The notes beneath the pieces were generated by a model. The model worked only from the letters and a program-made list of their open reading frames with translations, made no database searches and was not told where the DNA came from. Made by a program: the position numbers and the translations under genes. This document shows positions 33,158-42,645 of a stretch of DNA of 64,000 nucleotides, one piece after another; position 1 is the first letter of the stretch; every line of letters begins with the position of its first letter. This DNA is from Patescibacteria group bacterium (GTDB taxonomy: Bacteria > Patescibacteria > ABY1 > UBA10025 > JAHIVO01), in assembly GCA_028718605.1 (NCBI GenBank), contig JAQULM010000002.1, positions 310,001 to 374,000 on the forward strand. Direction: 5' to 3'.

Positions 33158-34769
33158 AAACATCCCTATTACGGAATATCGCCTCGAGGTACGCTTTCGT
33201 GTCCGGATCATATGATCCGGATTCTTTTTCTTTCTGCCCGTAAAAAACGTACGCAATATTCTGCTCATTGAGGAATTGTTTCTTGCCAGTGCTATCGGTA
33301 TCGTCCTGCCAGAACCACTCACTGGCTGTAAATTTTTCCTGCAGATTAATAGTTTGCGGGCCGTGGCCGACCCAGACCACCCTGCCGCTGTACGCCGGAA
33401 TGAAGTTGCCCATGTAGTAGCTCGAAAAAATGACCTCACGTTCACCAACATGGTCACGGAGCCAGTGCATCGCCTCAACCTCCTGCTCGGTTAAATAGTA
33501 CGGCAGTGCTTTTTTTGTTTGGTAGAGGTGGATGTCCTGGCCAACAATCTGCGCATTCGTAAGCGGCAGAAAAACGAAAAGCACAATCAGTACAATGACC
33601 GGCGCCATGCTGTCCGAACCACGCTTCCTGCTGATCACGCTCACAACGCTCGCAACGCCAATAAATGCAAGGATTGACAGCGGAATATGGAATCCCTCAA
33701 TCATGCGCCGCTGGAATGCGACGGGAAAATATACAAGCGCCATTGTCGCCGCGATCCAGGACAGAACGAATATATGCCGCGATGTGGGTTTGCCCCGCAG
33801 TTTCCATGCGCCGACCGCAGCCAACGGCAGCAGGAGACCGAAGCCAATCAGGTACATCCATATGCTCGGCGAGTTGAGGATGTTTTGGGCAGACCAATTG
33901 CGGATTACCCAGTCAGCGCGGCTGATAAGGTAGAGGTAGAGAACTGGTGGAACCGTAAAGAGCGCGAGCACAACCCCATGCTTCAGGTATTGCCAAAGTA
34001 CCGTACGGCTCCGGATGCATTGAACACAGATAAAAATGGCCAGCGTCAAGGCAATCGTCGGCGCATTAAACGGGTGAAACCAGGTCAGAAACAAATTCGC
34101 AATACCGGCAGCAACGCTGTATGATACGCGGTTCGTATCAAACGCCAAGAGCATCAGGAGAAAAACAAGCACAATGAGTGTCAGGGACGCGATAATATGC
34201 GGTGTATGGTAGAGCGTCAGGAACGTGATGCTCTCTGGCACCCAAATATCCGTCGGGTGCTCCTCGATATTATTGGGGTCAAAAAGGAACGGATTGAAAA
34301 ACACGCCGAGGCCCGAGGAAAAAACAATCAGGATGAGGACCCACACCCGCCAGCGCTGGTGCCGAATCACGTACGCGATAAACAAATAGACCACAAAAAT
34401 AAATACAGCAATGAGTATCGAACGGGCGATATGGAGCGCCAGCAAGTTTGGCATGTCGAATGCTTTCGCAAATAACCCAACAGAGAGCCATAAGGGATTA
34501 ATGAAAATCCGCGATTGCGCTTCACCTGTGTACAAATTGAGAAATACCGCGTGCCCCTGTTTTACCTGCTCAATCATGGACAGAAAAACATTCGTGTCCC
34601 CCGGCGTCAGGTGATGCAAACCGGTGTATACCATGCCGGTAGGCCTCGTGAAGTAACCATACAGATACGGCGCTGCAGTTATGACAATGGTTGCGCAGGC
34701 AATAACGGCGATGAAAATCCATTCACGCTTTGAAATTGATTGAATTAATTGTTTTAGTCCGTGTCCCAT
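33135..34769 (-). CDS. Polytopic GT-C-type membrane protein
   Basis: The 544-residue protein has about ten to twelve membrane helices, an acidic first outer loop near LHHLTPGDTNVFLSMIEQVKQG and a C-terminal soluble domain (about 420-544) ending VSIYRVRE, like the other GT-C proteins in the cluster, one of which ends TIYRVLD. This fits a lipid-linked sugar transferase acting outside. The acceptor is unknown. It is the last gene of the leftward run, with an 8-base gap from the flippase-like gene. Confidence 0.72.
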   Translation of the reverse strand: MGHGLKQLIQSISKREWIFIAVIACATIVITAAPYLYGYFTRPTGMVYTGLHHLTPGDTNVFLSMIEQVKQGHAVFLNLYTGEAQSRIFINPLWLSVGLFAKAFDMPNLLALHIARSILIAVFIFVVYLFIAYVIRHQRWRVWVLILIVFSSGLGVFFNPFLFDPNNIEEHPTDIWVPESITFLTLYHTPHIIASLTLIVLVFLLMLLAFDTNRVSYSVAAGIANLFLTWFHPFNAPTIALTLAIFICVQCIRSRTVLWQYLKHGVVLALFTVPPVLYLYLISRADWVIRNWSAQNILNSPSIWMYLIGFGLLLPLAAVGAWKLRGKPTSRHIFVLSWIAATMALVYFPVAFQRRMIEGFHIPLSILAFIGVASVVSVISRKRGSDSMAPVIVLIVLFVFLPLTNAQIVGQDIHLYQTKKALPYYLTEQEVEAMHWLRDHVGEREVIFSSYYMGNFIPAYSGRVVWVGHGPQTINLQEKFTASEWFWQDDTDSTGKKQFLNEQNIAYVFYGQKEKESGSYDPDTKAYLEAIFRNRDVSIYRVRE

Positions 34770-34777
34770 ATGCGTTA

Positions 34778-35761
34778 TTATGGCATGTTCACGGTTTTCT
34801 CATGGACCTCTCCGGAATCGGAATCTGGCTCCCGAGAGATCGCCTGCCGCGATAAATAGTAATTAAACACAATGCCGAGTGCGAAAATCCATATCATTGA
34901 AATGCCCCGGTCGAGTACTGCAGCGGTTACGCTGTCAGAGACGTTTACCGCAAACCATGCAGCAAATGCGCCGACGAGCGCTTCGCGTATAACAAGCCCG
35001 CCAGGGGTTATTGAAGTGAATGTTGCCAGAAGCGTAATAGGCCCCACTAAGATATAGAAAAATATTGAAATATCATATCCAAGCGCATTGCTCGCGATAG
35101 AAAGCCGAAGCGCCGCGAGAAAGATAATAACAACATTTAAAAACGCTGACTGCCAGATCACGCTTCGGTGCTGCATGAGAATACGAACTCCCTGGAAAAA
35201 ACGCTCTGCGAAACTCCAGCGGATTCCCAGACGGCGTGCGGCCACCAAAGCGGCGAAGACCAAAAATGAGAGGACGACAACCCCACCATATATGGCAACG
35301 GGGAGCCAAGAAATGGTAAAACCATTCCACAAGGCTGCCACCAGTCCAGCAAGACCGACAATGCCGACCACGAAAAAAGTAATGAGGTAACTTGCGGTCA
35401 ACATTGAAAGATACTCTGTATATGAAAATTGATATCGGCGTTTAAGGTAGAGCCCTTTTGCAACCAGGCCTCCCTGAAAAGGTAAGTAATTCCAAAACGA
35501 ATTCACGACGGAAACGCCGAACCATTCGGAGGTTTTCAGGCGAATATTGAACGGTCTCAAGAGAACCGTATTCTGGATACCATTAGCGAAAAACACCGCT
35601 ATTGAAATGGCGGACATGGCCGCCGCGTCAAACCATCCAATATTTAAAATGCTCCCAAAGTCAAATTGTTCCCGCTGGACAAAAAACCATACAAAAATGC
35701 AAGAAATGATCAGAATGACATATGAGATCACTTTCTTGTACGAACCCGATGCAACAGCCAT
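34778..35761 (-). CDS. Lysylphosphatidylglycerol synthase TM-like / UPF0104 membrane protein
   Basis: The 327-residue protein has about eight helices and the UPF0104 (AglD2/MprF transmembrane) features: LLRPFNIRLKTSEWFGVSVVNSFWNYLPFQGG near residue 70 and TFTSITPGGLVIREALVGA near 250. In MprF this domain flips lipids; in glycan clusters its relatives are thought to flip lipid-linked sugars. It lies between two glycosyltransferase-type genes, which supports a flippase role here. Confidence 0.8.
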   Translation of the reverse strand: MAVASGSYKKVISYVILIISCIFVWFFVQREQFDFGSILNIGWFDAAAMSAISIAVFFANGIQNTVLLRPFNIRLKTSEWFGVSVVNSFWNYLPFQGGLVAKGLYLKRRYQFSYTEYLSMLTASYLITFFVVGIVGLAGLVAALWNGFTISWLPVAIYGGVVVLSFLVFAALVAARRLGIRWSFAERFFQGVRILMQHRSVIWQSAFLNVVIIFLAALRLSIASNALGYDISIFFYILVGPITLLATFTSITPGGLVIREALVGAFAAWFAVNVSDSVTAAVLDRGISMIWIFALGIVFNYYLSRQAISREPDSDSGEVHEKTVNMP

Positions 35762-35796
35762 ATTCCTTGAAACATTACCCCTCTCGCAAATTAGAA

Positions 35797-36516
35797 TTAT
35801 TTCTGCTTATGAACTCTGCAAACGAGCACAAGGAAACTCGCAAAGTACACCAGAGGGGTCCTCGCGAGAAAGCGCTCAAGCCAGCAGAGCACAGAGCGAA
35901 GAATGGGTATGCGGTAGAGATGCCCCGTCGGCGAGATTATCCTGATGCCAGTGACTTTCTCGACAGTACACATGGGCGGTAAGTACTTCTTCGCCCCCCA
36001 ATAGCTGTCAAAACGCGTATATACATCTTCCGCGCTTAAAAAACTAATGAGCCGCCGGATACTCCATGCATTATAAAACTCCAGGATCAAATGCCCGCCA
36101 TTCTGAGTAATGCGGGTTGCTTCCTGGATGAGCGGACCGATGCGTTCAACGTGGCCGAGGACCTTGAATGAATACACAACATCAAATGCGTTATCGGAGA
36201 ATGGCAACAGTTGATTCGCATCCGCCTCCCGTACGTCCAATCCTTTCCGTCGAGCTTCGTTGAGCATGGTGCGCGAATTATCAATGCCAATGAGCGATTG
36301 TGTGGAGTCGCGAAGGCGTTCCATAACCATCCCCGTGCCACATCCCACTTCAAGGGCCTTCTTCCCGTGTATATATGGCTCAACGATGCTGACCGCCGAA
36401 TCATACAATAGCTTATAGTAATGCGGATACTTTATTATTCGATCCGTATCGTAACTGCCCCCTGTTGTATTGTAATATCCTTGTGTATTTGACATATGCT
36501 TATCATCACTATACAC
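35797..36516 (-). CDS. SAM-dependent methyltransferase
   Basis: The 239-residue protein has SAM motif I in ALEVGCGTGMVMERL (about 55-69), post-I Asp in IGIDNS, and the family motifs ADANQLLPFSDNAFDVVYSFKVLGHV. This is the Methyltransf_11 type common in glycan clusters, which methylates a sugar or lipid carrier. The GTG at 36516 is used because AAGGAG lies seven bases upstream, and it overlaps the stop of the preceding gene by eight bases, a coupling pattern; ATG 36495 is the alternative. Confidence 0.8.
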   Translation of the reverse strand: MYSDDKHMSNTQGYYNTTGGSYDTDRIIKYPHYYKLLYDSAVSIVEPYIHGKKALEVGCGTGMVMERLRDSTQSLIGIDNSRTMLNEARRKGLDVREADANQLLPFSDNAFDVVYSFKVLGHVERIGPLIQEATRITQNGGHLILEFYNAWSIRRLISFLSAEDVYTRFDSYWGAKKYLPPMCTVEKVTGIRIISPTGHLYRIPILRSVLCWLERFLARTPLVYFASFLVLVCRVHKQK

Positions 36517-38698
36517 GTACCTGCTCCTTCAGTACACGGGTACTGCCCCGAAGCGTTCGGGGATTGATGACTATGCCACCGAATGAAGAGAGCAACTGTC
36601 GGACAAGTTGTTCCTGGCGCTGTTTTAATAAAGGGATTGCCCGGTTATCGACGTACGGTAATAGAGTTGAGCATAAAATATCATGGTACTCAATTGTTCG
36701 ACATACGAGAGCAACGCATTGGCCAAGTGTACGTGTATCTATCTTTATAAAATCCGCGCCGATTTCCGATGATAAAACCACGATGTTGTTAACGTTCCCG
36801 GTAGGGATTCGTTGGGCTGCCGGCATGAGCCGGTCAATGGGAATGCGCGTACTGAGATACAGGCGCTGGCGCATGACCGCCCCTGCAAACCAGCGTATAA
36901 AACTTTTGCATATGAGCACCATTCGAATCCCGGCGGAAAGCGAAAGTGAAGGCACGGCACGTGTTGTACCGCTGAAAATATGCACAAATCGCGGGGATAA
37001 AGACAACACAGCGCCTGCCGGCTCGACCAAAAGAGCATCGTCCGCTACGAACTGCCAGCCGTGCGCAACCAGATTGAGTGCGGTGCTCGTCTTGCCGCCC
37101 CGTGAGCTGGCAATAAAAACGGATACTTTTCTATCGTGGGCTACTGCTGCTGCATGGAGCAGCAGCGAACCTCGCTGAAGGGCAGTATAATAGATAAATG
37201 GCATGAGCACCATTGAATAAGCCCCAAGAGCTACGATATGGCGTACAAGCCGATATGCGGGGTGCACCGAACATCGAATCTCAAAACAGTTCTCTCGGGT
37301 CGAGCGTACCGCAATCGTTGCGCGGAACGCTTTACTTTTAACTTGAAATGTCTTGCCGACAAGAGGCAGTGAATAACCTATATGAAAATCAATGTCAGGT
37401 ATCGTGGGCGAATCAGCACATTCAAGATTTGAAAACTCTTTGCGAAAAAAATCAAGAATGAAAGTATTTTGAGCGGTTACCGCAACGATTCCTGCGCTTT
37501 TCAAATCGAAGCGGGTGGTTTTCGTTATCGCCAGGGAAGGCTCCCGATATACGCTATATGTTCGTTGTGCAATATTCTGCCACATGCATTCCTGCTGAAC
37601 CACGGACCGTCCGTGCCGGCCAAACTGCCCGCGGAGCGAGGGATCAGCGATCAGCTTTACAATGGAATCAGCAATCGCTTCCGGCGTGCCAGGAGGCACG
37701 ACAAAGCCCGCCGTACCGTCCTGAATAATGTCCGAAACGCCCCCAACATTCGTCGCAACGACCGGCCTGCCAGCAGCAAGCGCTTCAATGATAACCAATG
37801 GAAAACCTTCTCGATTTGATGTCAGCATCAAGAGTGCATGGCGGGCAAACTGCCGAGGAACATCCCGCTTGTCAACCGCACCAGTAAACGCCACTGATTT
37901 TTGTATTCCGAGTTTCCGGCATAGCGCCTCGCATGGGGCGCGTTCCGGGCCGTCACCGATCATGGTCAGCCGGGCATCCGGGGCGTGAATAAGCACCGCC
38001 TGGAATGCTTGAATTGCCAAGCGTGGATTTTTTTCCTCGGTAAAGCGGCCAATCCATACTACGCTATGATTGGCTGCATCCGCAAAGGGTATGCGAAGTA
38101 GCTCCTCAGCATTTGAAACGCCATTCGGGATTACGGCAACCCGCCGCGGGTTAACGCCAAGGCCGAGAATTATATCACGCTGTTGTTTCGCCACCGTGAT
38201 AACACCGTCAGCCCTCCGGAGTACGTAGCGGGAAATGCTCCGAAATAAACGGTTACGCGTGCTCAAATACGCATCCGAGCCGTGTACCGTTACGACGAGC
38301 CGCGCACGGGTGAACCGCCGAACTACTACGCCAATAATGCCCGCGCCAACCCAGTGCGCGTGGATAATATCAGCCCCCCGGGACGCCCGGACGCTGTTTA
38401 CCAAAAAACTGACAAGAAAAAATGGCAGGCCAAGCAATGAAATAACGTTATGGCGTATATTGCTGACAACGCCACCCCCATACCCCACGCGCTCATATGA
38501 AGAGGGCCACATATACCGAAAACGGCGAATGGCAATCCGCTCGCGAGCCTCCCGTTTTTTTAATCCCTGCCCATGGGGCGCAACGACTACTACCTCAACG
38601 CCACGCTGTGCTAATGAACGGGCAAGCTCAAAAACAAAAATACCCGCATAGTCACCTCGATGACGGGGAAACGACGTTGTGAGCATGCATACCCGCAT
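36509..38698 (-). CDS. GT4 glycosyltransferase fused to HPr kinase-like P-loop domain
   Basis: The 729-residue protein joins two domains. Residues 1-385 are a complete GT4 transferase: HRGDYAGIF for acceptor entry, HGSDAY, NPRLAI, and the sugar-nucleotide E-x7-E stretch in NREGFPLVIIEALAAGRPVVATNVGG. Residues 400-690 resemble HprK-related kinases, with a P-loop SSRGGKTSTALNLV near 530-540 followed by FVADDALLVE, the HprK switch Asp pattern. The first P-loop residue is not the usual Gly. I know no standard enzyme with both domains. The fusion sits at the centre of the glycan cluster. Confidence 0.85.
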   Translation of the reverse strand: MRVCMLTTSFPRHRGDYAGIFVFELARSLAQRGVEVVVVAPHGQGLKKREARERIAIRRFRYMWPSSYERVGYGGGVVSNIRHNVISLLGLPFFLVSFLVNSVRASRGADIIHAHWVGAGIIGVVVRRFTRARLVVTVHGSDAYLSTRNRLFRSISRYVLRRADGVITVAKQQRDIILGLGVNPRRVAVIPNGVSNAEELLRIPFADAANHSVVWIGRFTEEKNPRLAIQAFQAVLIHAPDARLTMIGDGPERAPCEALCRKLGIQKSVAFTGAVDKRDVPRQFARHALLMLTSNREGFPLVIIEALAAGRPVVATNVGGVSDIIQDGTAGFVVPPGTPEAIADSIVKLIADPSLRGQFGRHGRSVVQQECMWQNIAQRTYSVYREPSLAITKTTRFDLKSAGIVAVTAQNTFILDFFRKEFSNLECADSPTIPDIDFHIGYSLPLVGKTFQVKSKAFRATIAVRSTRENCFEIRCSVHPAYRLVRHIVALGAYSMVLMPFIYYTALQRGSLLLHAAAVAHDRKVSVFIASSRGGKTSTALNLVAHGWQFVADDALLVEPAGAVLSLSPRFVHIFSGTTRAVPSLSLSAGIRMVLICKSFIRWFAGAVMRQRLYLSTRIPIDRLMPAAQRIPTGNVNNIVVLSSEIGADFIKIDTRTLGQCVALVCRTIEYHDILCSTLLPYVDNRAIPLLKQRQEQLVRQLLSSFGGIVINPRTLRGSTRVLKEQVRV

Positions 38699-38700
38699 GG

Positions 38701-39651
38701 TTACTGCTGTAAATCTTTATTCGTATCCATGTCAAACCACATCGCAAAAAACAGCGATTGCGTGCCAAAGAGAAAGAATATTGCTGCGAATAACGCGCTT
38801 GTGCCGGATACCGGCCCGCTGAAAATCCGGTACCCCAGCAGGTACAGGCCAAAAGTTAAACCAATGAGAAGCGATGCGCCCCCAAAAAAATAGAAAAACA
38901 CGAGTGGATGGAAATCGCGAATGATATATTTTTCTTTCAGGCGCCAGAAAAAATTCTTCATAAGGAGCCACGAAATCTTCGGAATGACCGATCCAAGCCG
39001 GATCCCGGACCGCTCCCCCGCATAGATTGGGCGTATCGGCACTTCGCATACGCGCGCCCGTACGACATTGAGCTTAACAAGGATGTCATTAGGAAATCCG
39101 TACCGCGGATAGAGCCCGTCGAGGGGAAGCCGCTGAAGCATTGCCAGTGAAATCGCAGTATACCCAGTCTGGAAATCAGAAAGTTTCCAATATCCCGAGG
39201 CGATTTTGGTTAGCAATGACAATATTGCGTTCCCGATAAAACGGTATTTCGGCATAACTTGCCACGAATTCCCATACGCAAACCTGTTCCCTTTCACATA
39301 ATCCGCCGTTCCCCGCACGACAGGTAAAACAATCTGTTCAAGCTCTCCCGGATCCATCTGCCCGTCGCCCGCCATCACCGCACAAACATCAATCTTGTCC
39401 TTACAAGCCCGCCGGTAACCGCTGGTGATCGCCGCTCCCACTCCCCGATTCCGGTCATGCTGTATGAGCGCGACGGTCGTCGACGGTGTGCCACGAAATG
39501 TCCGGACGATTGTGCACGTCGAATCCGTGCTCGCATCATCAATAACGTACACTGCGTCAACAAATGCCGGCATCGTTTCCAGGACGCGGCGAATGCGCTC
39601 CGCTTCATTGCGGGCAGGAACAACAACACAAATTTTCTTTCCGGACAGCAT
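38701..39651 (-). CDS. GT2 glycosyltransferase with C-terminal membrane helices (polyprenol-phosphate type)
   Basis: The 316-residue protein starts with the GT2 core VVVPARNEAERIRRVLE, an IDDASTDST sugar-binding loop and the catalytic MAGDGQMDPGE near 95. Two C-terminal helices follow a basic linker. This is the dolichol-phosphate-mannose/GtrB group, which loads a nucleotide sugar onto a polyprenol phosphate at the inner face. That would feed the GT-C enzymes next door. It is 2 bases from the fusion gene and 3 bases from the next GT-C gene. Confidence 0.87.
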   Translation of the reverse strand: MLSGKKICVVVPARNEAERIRRVLETMPAFVDAVYVIDDASTDSTCTIVRTFRGTPSTTVALIQHDRNRGVGAAITSGYRRACKDKIDVCAVMAGDGQMDPGELEQIVLPVVRGTADYVKGNRFAYGNSWQVMPKYRFIGNAILSLLTKIASGYWKLSDFQTGYTAISLAMLQRLPLDGLYPRYGFPNDILVKLNVVRARVCEVPIRPIYAGERSGIRLGSVIPKISWLLMKNFFWRLKEKYIIRDFHPLVFFYFFGGASLLIGLTFGLYLLGYRIFSGPVSGTSALFAAIFFLFGTQSLFFAMWFDMDTNKDLQQ

Positions 39652-39654
39652 AGA

Positions 39655-41097
39655 TTATTTCTGAAGATTGAACCGTCGTAAAACAATGCGGCTTACAGTT
39701 TCCCATTGTACCATAAGGGCGAATATAACTAAAGAAAGGCAAAACAGCACACTCGGCAAAAACACCTGGAGCATGCCGTAGTACAGAAAGCCATACACCG
39801 TAATAATCAGGATGATACCGTGGTACCATCGGTCACGGGTAATGAGTACAAGCGGCGCGCACCAGAGGATATACCAAATATTAAATTTTCCGCCAAGCAG
39901 AAGAACCAATAAAAGCAACATCCAGAAATACCGCTTAATATCAGACGAGCCATCTCCCCGCTTCCCCATGAAAAGCAATAAAGAATATGGGACTAGAAAA
40001 GCAACAATGTAACCCGCCCGGACTGCGGTCAAATTGTAGGGAATCAATGGAATAAGTTTATGAAAGCCCTCAAGGGCGACCTGGATGAACGCTTGGGGTA
40101 ACGTGAGATAATTATCCTTTACAAACGCACGGCCAAGATTTCCGATGCTCGAAGAAAAGCTTCCATAGGGGAGATATGCAATCGCGATGAGGGCCGCCCC
40201 GACGAGAGCGCCTATCGCACAATCACGCCATGCCTTTTTTCGATCCTGGGTGAATATCAATAAAACAACAACAGGCAAGAGTACGATCGCGCTGTATTTT
40301 ATCAGGAAGGCACACGTGAGCGCCACGATAGACCAACGATATTTTTTAGTCACGATGAAATACACGGATGCCAAAATAAACAGCACCATATACATATCAT
40401 TATGTGCAGAATGAACCGCTTCAATAAGGATATACGGATTCCAGAGGAAGAGCGCAGTGCCTATAAAGCGGAACTTCGGGGCACTCTGTTGCAAAATTTT
40501 ATACATCAGGTAACCGCACGCGGCGAAAACAGCCGCTGCAGCAAGCCGAAAAACCACCAAGTTCGCCACAATATCAGAACCGGCAATTTTATTGAAAAGC
40601 AGCCCAATGGAAATAAACAGCGGCCCGTAAACGGACTCCTTGTCCGGCCATGCCACAAAATCGCTGTATCCGAGCGACGCGGGCGTTATGGTATACGGAT
40701 TGGCATGGTGGATGTTTGCTATTGCAGACCGGGTAATGTAACCGAATAAATCGGAGGAAAAAAACGGCGGGCTTAAAAAAAGTATCACCACAAACACAAC
40801 AGGAAAAAGTATGAGGATCCGCTGGTAGCGGGCACTTGCCTCGTGCTGCTTCCGCACCGTGAAAAAAAATACCCCGTACAGAATGCAGAACGCGAGGAAA
40901 AATAAACTGAACACAACCCTGTTCGCGAAAAAAATTCCTGCATGCCGCATAAACGTACCGATGTGCGGAGGCATGTAGAAAAAGGTAAGGAGGGTGTACG
41001 CGAAAAACATAAAGCTAAAAACAACCCCCAGAAGTACGAGCCGGCGCGTTGCAGTGCCCGCCGCGGCGTGTGTCAACATGACGCTTTGTTCTTTCAT
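39655..41097 (-). CDS. GT-C polytopic glycosyltransferase (GT87-like), copy 1
   Basis: The 480-residue protein has about ten to twelve helices. The outer loop after helix 3 reads SDLFGYITRSAIANIHHANPY, the acidic and HH-containing motif of polyprenol-phosphate-sugar transferases, and YGPL follows. A later HNDMYMV segment is also conserved. It is a paralog of the next gene: NLGRA, HNDM/I, NPY and YGPL occur at the same places. Both probably move mannose or a similar sugar from a lipid carrier to surface glycans. It overlaps its neighbour by four bases (ATGA). Confidence 0.77.
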   Translation of the reverse strand: MKEQSVMLTHAAAGTATRRLVLLGVVFSFMFFAYTLLTFFYMPPHIGTFMRHAGIFFANRVVFSLFFLAFCILYGVFFFTVRKQHEASARYQRILILFPVVFVVILFLSPPFFSSDLFGYITRSAIANIHHANPYTITPASLGYSDFVAWPDKESVYGPLFISIGLLFNKIAGSDIVANLVVFRLAAAAVFAACGYLMYKILQQSAPKFRFIGTALFLWNPYILIEAVHSAHNDMYMVLFILASVYFIVTKKYRWSIVALTCAFLIKYSAIVLLPVVVLLIFTQDRKKAWRDCAIGALVGAALIAIAYLPYGSFSSSIGNLGRAFVKDNYLTLPQAFIQVALEGFHKLIPLIPYNLTAVRAGYIVAFLVPYSLLLFMGKRGDGSSDIKRYFWMLLLLVLLLGGKFNIWYILWCAPLVLITRDRWYHGIILIITVYGFLYYGMLQVFLPSVLFCLSLVIFALMVQWETVSRIVLRRFNLQK

Positions 41098-42557
41098 CGC
41101 GATTTGCCGTCAGAAAATTGTATGCCAAACCGAAGCCGTGGGGCCGCCAAAACAGCTGCATAGTACATCCCCACAAGCACCCAAAAGAGAGTATTCGCCA
41201 GAAGATTGCCGTCAAGGTAAAAAGCAAACCCGCTCAATGTCAGTATGAGAATAATCGGAAAATGGCGGGGATTTCCGGCAAGGAGCAGGAGCGGAAATAA
41301 CCAAATGGTATACCATATATTAAACATATTCGCAACGAATGAGAGCGCTAGTGCAATAATCCAAAAATAACGCCGGATAAAAACACCGCGTTCGGCGATA
41401 CGCGGCCAAAATAATACCACGGCGTATGCTGCTCCGAATACCACGAGATATAACATCAAGAGGGTATCCTTGCTTGCCGGTGGGGAATTAAATACATCAC
41501 CAATGGTCTGCACGACCCCATTAATAACGCTCTTGAAAAACGTCAGCTTATAATTCGCGACATACGCACGGCCGAGGTTGCCGACATTCGCGGAAAAATT
41601 GTGAAATGGCAAATACAATACCGCAATGACAGCAAACGCTGCCAGAACCACCAAGCCTAATTTTACTGCCTTTTGGCGAGAGGGCATTCGGTCTTTAAGC
41701 AGCATGAGAAGGAGTACCGGGAACAGAAAAATAGTGATGAACTTCACGGCAAAGCCGGCGGCTAACATTGCTCCCGCAAGGACGTACTGGCGCCGGAGTA
41801 TGAACAACGCCGACAGCAGAATAAACGCGAGCATGATGATATCGTTGTGCACATTACTCACCACTTCAAGCAGCACGAAGGGGTTCCAGAGAAACAGCGC
41901 TGTCGCAGCATACGCATGCCGAGACGCTACCCGCAGCATAATACGAAATACGAGATACCCGCACAGGGCAAACAGGGCAACATTGAACAATCGGTAAACC
42001 GTTAACTGGGCGATGAAAGCGCTCCCGCCAATCTTGTACAGGAACATCGAGATGATTGTATACAGGGGGCCATACACCATCGGCGTACGCTCGCATGGAA
42101 CGATGGTGCCGTAGCCGAGCTCTTCCGGCGTCGTATTGTACGGATTCACATGGTGTTCGACCGCTATTTCAGCTCGAAAAATATACCCATAAATATCCGT
42201 TGTCATGAACGGAAGCGACAGGAAAAGGATGGCCGTGAAACATATTGAAAAAAATAGAATGGTGCGGAAACGGCGCTGTGGCTCGTCCGAAGATGTCCGC
42301 AGATACAAATACACGATGCAATACACTGCGGTCATGCCAAGAAATAGCAGGACGAGCACTCCCTTCCCTGCATTGAACACGCCGGCGCAACGAAAAATAT
42401 TCCCACATGCCGCCGACGTAACGATGTTGGTGGTTATTGCGTAGAGCAGAAATAAAAGGCACAGCAGGATGCCGAGCCCGACAACTGACCGGCGTGGCCA
42501 CTGATAGTGGCGTAGAATTGCCGGCATAAGTGCTGTTTTGTTGAATCCACCGAGCAT
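41094..42557 (-). CDS. GT-C polytopic glycosyltransferase (GT87-like), copy 2
   Basis: The 487-residue protein is a paralog of the preceding one, with TTDIYGYIFRAEIAVEHHVNPY, VYGPLYT, SNVHNDIIML and NVGNLGRAYV at matching places and about twelve helices. A tandem duplication produced the pair, and the two have since diverged clearly. It is first in the run 42557-33135; a TTGCGG/TATACT promoter lies at 42595-42623. The acceptor sugar is unknown. Confidence 0.77.
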   Translation of the reverse strand: MLGGFNKTALMPAILRHYQWPRRSVVGLGILLCLLFLLYAITTNIVTSAACGNIFRCAGVFNAGKGVLVLLFLGMTAVYCIVYLYLRTSSDEPQRRFRTILFFSICFTAILFLSLPFMTTDIYGYIFRAEIAVEHHVNPYNTTPEELGYGTIVPCERTPMVYGPLYTIISMFLYKIGGSAFIAQLTVYRLFNVALFALCGYLVFRIMLRVASRHAYAATALFLWNPFVLLEVVSNVHNDIIMLAFILLSALFILRRQYVLAGAMLAAGFAVKFITIFLFPVLLLMLLKDRMPSRQKAVKLGLVVLAAFAVIAVLYLPFHNFSANVGNLGRAYVANYKLTFFKSVINGVVQTIGDVFNSPPASKDTLLMLYLVVFGAAYAVVLFWPRIAERGVFIRRYFWIIALALSFVANMFNIWYTIWLFPLLLLAGNPRHFPIILILTLSGFAFYLDGNLLANTLFWVLVGMYYAAVLAAPRLRFGIQFSDGKSR

Positions 42558-42594
42558 AGACTACTCTTTTCACTATTCGTATCTCGTAACAGCC

Positions 42595-42623
42595 AGTATA
42601 CCAACGCCCCTTCACTGCCGCAA
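42595..42623 (-). promoter_or_regulatory. Promoter of the leftward glycan operon
   Basis: On the minus strand TTGCGG (42618-42623), a 17-base spacer and TATACT (42595-42600). The start near 42588 leaves a leader of about 30 bases to the ATG at 42557. Confidence 0.6.
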
Positions 42624-42645
42624 TAAAGCATTGGGCAACGACGAA

